Positions 61,912 through 64,000 of a stretch of DNA of 64,000 bases are shown here, one piece after another. The notes under the pieces are model-generated. The model ran no database searches. It was not told the origin of the DNA and saw only the letters and a program-made list of their open reading frames with translations. The stretch is from Spirochaeta africana DSM 8902. GTDB lineage: Bacteria; Spirochaetota; Spirochaetia; DSM-27196; DSM-8902. Where the stretch lies: the NCBI RefSeq assembly GCF_000242595.2, contig NC_017098.1, positions 2,685,501 to 2,749,500 on the forward strand. The letters are read 5' to 3'. Both the position numbers and the translations under genes were made by a program. How positions within the stretch are numbered: position 1 is the stretch's first letter; each line of letters opens with the position of its first letter.

Positions 61912-62987
61912 AAGATATATTGAACATCAGCTACCAGGAGCTGGAGTCGACCCTTGCCGAGCTCCAGCAGCCGCGATATCGCACTACCCAGATCTGGGAA
62001 TGGCTCTACAAGCACCGTGTCCGCAGTTTCGCCGAGATGCTCAATCTGCCCGCATCCCTGCGGTCCCGACTGGCCGAGCTGTTTGTGTTCCAACCCATCA
62101 GCCCCGAACACACCGCGATCAGCACCGACGGCACCCGTAAAACCATATTCCGCCTGTTCGACAACCATGTGGTAGAAGGGGTGCTGATCCCGGCCAAAGA
62201 CGGCAGGATTACGGCCTGTATCTCCAGCCAGGTAGGCTGTACCCTGCGCTGCGCATTCTGTGCTACCGCCCGGATACCCTTTCGCCGAAACCTCACCATC
62301 GGCGAGATTGTCGACCAGGTTGGCTACCTGGATGCAACCGCCCGCAGCGAGTACGGCCACGGGCTGAGTAACATCGTCTATATGGGCATGGGTGAGCCTC
62401 TGGCAAACTATGATGCAGTGAGCGCCTCGCTCCGTATCATCAGCAGTGAAACCGGTCTGGGCTTTGCGCCGCGCCGCATCACCCTTTCCACCGCCGGGCT
62501 GGTGCCAGAGATCAAACGCCTGGCCGATGAAGACCTGGGTATCCAGTTTGCGGTGTCGCTGCACGCTGCCGATGAACCTACCCGACGCTCGCTGATGAGT
62601 GCCGGACGTGACTACAGCCTGCAGGAGCTGGCTGATGCAATCCGCTACTGGTACAAGCGTACCGGCAGCCGGGTAACCCTCGAGTATCTGGTTCTGGCCG
62701 GCAAAAACGACACCAGCGCGCATCAGCAGTCACTGATTCGCTATGCCGGTTCACTTCCCGTAAAAATCAATGTAATAGAGTACAATCCGATTGTCGGGAT
62801 ACCGTTCTCTGCCGGAAGCCCGGCCGATCTGGATGCATTCGCCTCCGTACTGGCCGCTGCCGGGCTTACAGTAACGGTACGCCACAGTGGGGGAAAGGAT
62901 ATCGATGCCGCCTGCGGACAGCTTGCGGCCCGCAAACTGCCGCAAACTGCCGATATGGATCAGTCTTCGACCGGTTCCAACCGGTAA
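61908..62987 (+). CDS. rlmN: 23S rRNA (adenine-2503-C2)-methyltransferase
   Basis: The 359-residue radical-SAM enzyme methylates A2503 of 23S rRNA and A37 of some tRNAs. The iron-sulfur cysteines are in GCTLRCAFCATARIPFRRNL; SNIVYMGMGEPLANYD, ITLSTAGLVPEIKRLADE and FAVSLHAADEPTRRSLM follow; the catalytic C-terminal Cys is probably the one in DIDAACGQLAA. ATG 61908 overlaps the DUF368 stop as ATGA. The 3' end overlaps the convergent sugar dehydrogenase gene by 28 bp. Confidence 0.96.
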   Translation: MKDILNISYQELESTLAELQQPRYRTTQIWEWLYKHRVRSFAEMLNLPASLRSRLAELFVFQPISPEHTAISTDGTRKTIFRLFDNHVVEGVLIPAKDGRITACISSQVGCTLRCAFCATARIPFRRNLTIGEIVDQVGYLDATARSEYGHGLSNIVYMGMGEPLANYDAVSASLRIISSETGLGFAPRRITLSTAGLVPEIKRLADEDLGIQFAVSLHAADEPTRRSLMSAGRDYSLQELADAIRYWYKRTGSRVTLEYLVLAGKNDTSAHQQSLIRYAGSLPVKINVIEYNPIVGIPFSAGSPADLDAFASVLAAAGLTVTVRHSGGKDIDAACGQLAARKLPQTADMDQSSTGSNR

Positions 62988-64000
62988 AGCCGGCCATTAG
63001 CGGCATCGGTCAGCAGGTAGATATACCCCTCAGGGCTGGTACGAACATCCCGTACCCGACCGATTTCGCGATGCAGCAGTACCTCCTGGTCTGTGACCTC
63101 GTTGCCGTCCAGCTGTACGCGCCGCAGGTGCTGATCCACCAGTGAACCGATAAACAGGCTCCCCTGCCAGCCAGGGAAGGCCGGGGAATCGTAGTACGCC
63201 ATTCCCGAAGGTGCAATCGCCGGTGTCCAGTGTACCACCGGCTGCTCCATTCCCTCGGCATGGGTTCCCTGGCCAACCTGACCACCGCTGTAGTGCTCAC
63301 CATGGCTGATTTCCGGCCAGCCGTAGTTGGCGCCCGCCTGGATGAGATTCAACTCATCACCACCGCGAGGTCCGTGCTCATTCTGCCAGATCTCTCCGGT
63401 AACAGGATGCACGATCATCCCCTGGGCGTTGCGATTCCCGTACGTAAACAGCTCGGGAAGGTATCCTTCCTGATCGACAAACGGATTGTCATCCGGAACA
63501 CCACCGTCAGAATACAGCCGCACGGTACTGCCCCAGTGATTCGAAGGGTCCTGCGCCAGCTCCATCTGTCCGCGCTCACCGATGGTAAGATACACATACC
63601 CGTCATGATCAAAGGCAATCCTGGAACCGAAATGTCTGCCTCCGCCCAGTGCTGGCTCTGCACTGAACAGAACCTCAAAACTGCGCAACTGGTCATCCTC
63701 CAGTCGTGCCCGCGCCAGGGCAGTAGTCGCTCCCCCACTGGTCGGACGGGCATAGGAGAGATAGATCCAGCCGTTTTCCTGGTACTCTGGATGCAGCACT
63801 ACATCGAGCAGACCACCCTGCCCCTGGGCCGCTACCCGCGGGAGATTGCCGATACGAACCCTGTCACCATTCGTGTCGACACGGTACAACCTGCCGCGAC
63901 GTTCGGTGACCAGATAGCCCCCATCGGGCAGGAAGGCTACCGCCCAGGGATGATGCAGCCCGTCGGCAACCTGCACCAGCCGGAAATCATGCTCCTGCGA
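62960..64000 (-). CDS. PQQ-dependent sugar dehydrogenase-like protein, 5' end outside window
   Basis: The frame remains open to the right edge, so the N-terminus, probably with a signal peptide, is missing. The visible 346 codons form a six-bladed beta-propeller of the soluble glucose/sorbosone dehydrogenase family: LHHPWAVAFLPDGGYLVTERRGRL, QGQGGLLDVVLHPEYQENGWIYLSYA, GERGQMELAQDPSNHWG, TYGNRNAQGMIVHP and EHGPRGGDELNLIQAGANYGWP. These include the His, Arg and Gly-Gly-Asp-Glu residues used for PQQ and calcium binding. It would oxidise a sugar outside the cytoplasm; PQQ synthesis genes are not seen. Confidence 0.9.
   Translation of the reverse strand, partial: SQEHDFRLVQVADGLHHPWAVAFLPDGGYLVTERRGRLYRVDTNGDRVRIGNLPRVAAQGQGGLLDVVLHPEYQENGWIYLSYARPTSGGATTALARARLEDDQLRSFEVLFSAEPALGGGRHFGSRIAFDHDGYVYLTIGERGQMELAQDPSNHWGSTVRLYSDGGVPDDNPFVDQEGYLPELFTYGNRNAQGMIVHPVTGEIWQNEHGPRGGDELNLIQAGANYGWPEISHGEHYSGGQVGQGTHAEGMEQPVVHWTPAIAPSGMAYYDSPAFPGWQGSLFIGSLVDQHLRRVQLDGNEVTDQEVLLHREIGRVRDVRTSPEGYIYLLTDAANGRLYRLEPVED

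Overview
This 64-kb window is chromosomal DNA of a high-GC (roughly 60%) bacterium, most likely a free-living fermentative spirochaete of the Spirochaeta/Alkalispirochaeta type. This placement is inference. It rests on the combination of an electron-bifurcating-type [FeFe]-hydrogenase, pyruvate formate-lyase, a B12-dependent ribonucleotide reductase, a 7TMR-DISM hybrid kinase next to chemotaxis genes, and the overall gene style. Genes are tightly packed, often with ATGA overlaps, and no gap above 300 bp lacks a gene or a recognisable element.

Layout. 1-11.7 kb: the end of a nucleotidyltransferase, then a six-gene minus-strand chemosensory/two-component operon (REC-ATPase, CheY, STAS, CheA, 7TMR hybrid kinase, DUF456), with a zinc-binding-type chemoreceptor and a GNAT enzyme transcribed divergently. 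11.7-18.2 kb: tRNA-Ala(CGC), ilvD, a NodI/NodJ-like ABC exporter, and a histidine kinase/diguanylate cyclase pair. 18.2-22 kb: an FMN-binding-type lipoprotein, a predicted beta-barrel protein, an HD protein, a YjbQ protein, a short-chain dehydrogenase and a DUF2784 membrane protein. 22-28 kb: a galactoside locus (GH42 beta-galactosidase, galE, galK and a divergent LacI-type regulator sharing a 20-bp operator). 28-30 kb: leuA behind a leucine-codon attenuator. 30-40 kb: a sensory operon (two DRTGG-type proteins, CBS-ATPase, PHP), an ABC importer with fused permease and ATPase, and the hydrogenase operon. 40-50.7 kb: a lipoprotein, an aldo/keto reductase, a (p)ppGpp synthetase, an exported three-domain protein, dGTPase, an insertion sequence with a related MITE 4 kb away, a HAD phosphatase and nrdJ. 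50.7-57.9 kb: a second LacI regulator, pflA/pflB, a fructosamine-kinase-like protein, a low-molecular-weight phosphatase and a CheY. 57.9-64 kb: a cytidylate-kinase-like protein, YicC, murC, DUF368, rlmN and a truncated PQQ-type sugar dehydrogenase.

How the genes fit together. Galactosides would be hydrolysed by the GH42 enzyme and galactose processed by GalK/GalE (galT is not in the window). Pyruvate would be split by PflB, activated by PflA, and excess reductant released as H2 by the HndABCD-like complex. The DRTGG, CBS-ATPase, PHP and stand-alone ATPase genes beside the hydrogenase look like its regulatory layer. The chemosensory operon lacks cheW, cheR and cheB within the window.

The most interesting signals are: (i) an IS and a 154-bp MITE with shared terminal repeats, the MITE with a perfect 9-bp target duplication, each sitting just upstream of the -35 box of a guanine-nucleotide enzyme gene; (ii) a classical leucine attenuator whose leader peptide appears to start at the transcript 5' end; (iii) about ten promoters whose -10 box lies 6-9 nt from the start codon without a Shine-Dalgarno site, suggesting common leaderless mRNAs; (iv) codon-phased tandem repeats inside several genes; (v) a hydrogenase subunit that has lost all its cysteines. 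All promoter, operator and repeat calls were made by eye and no database search was run.
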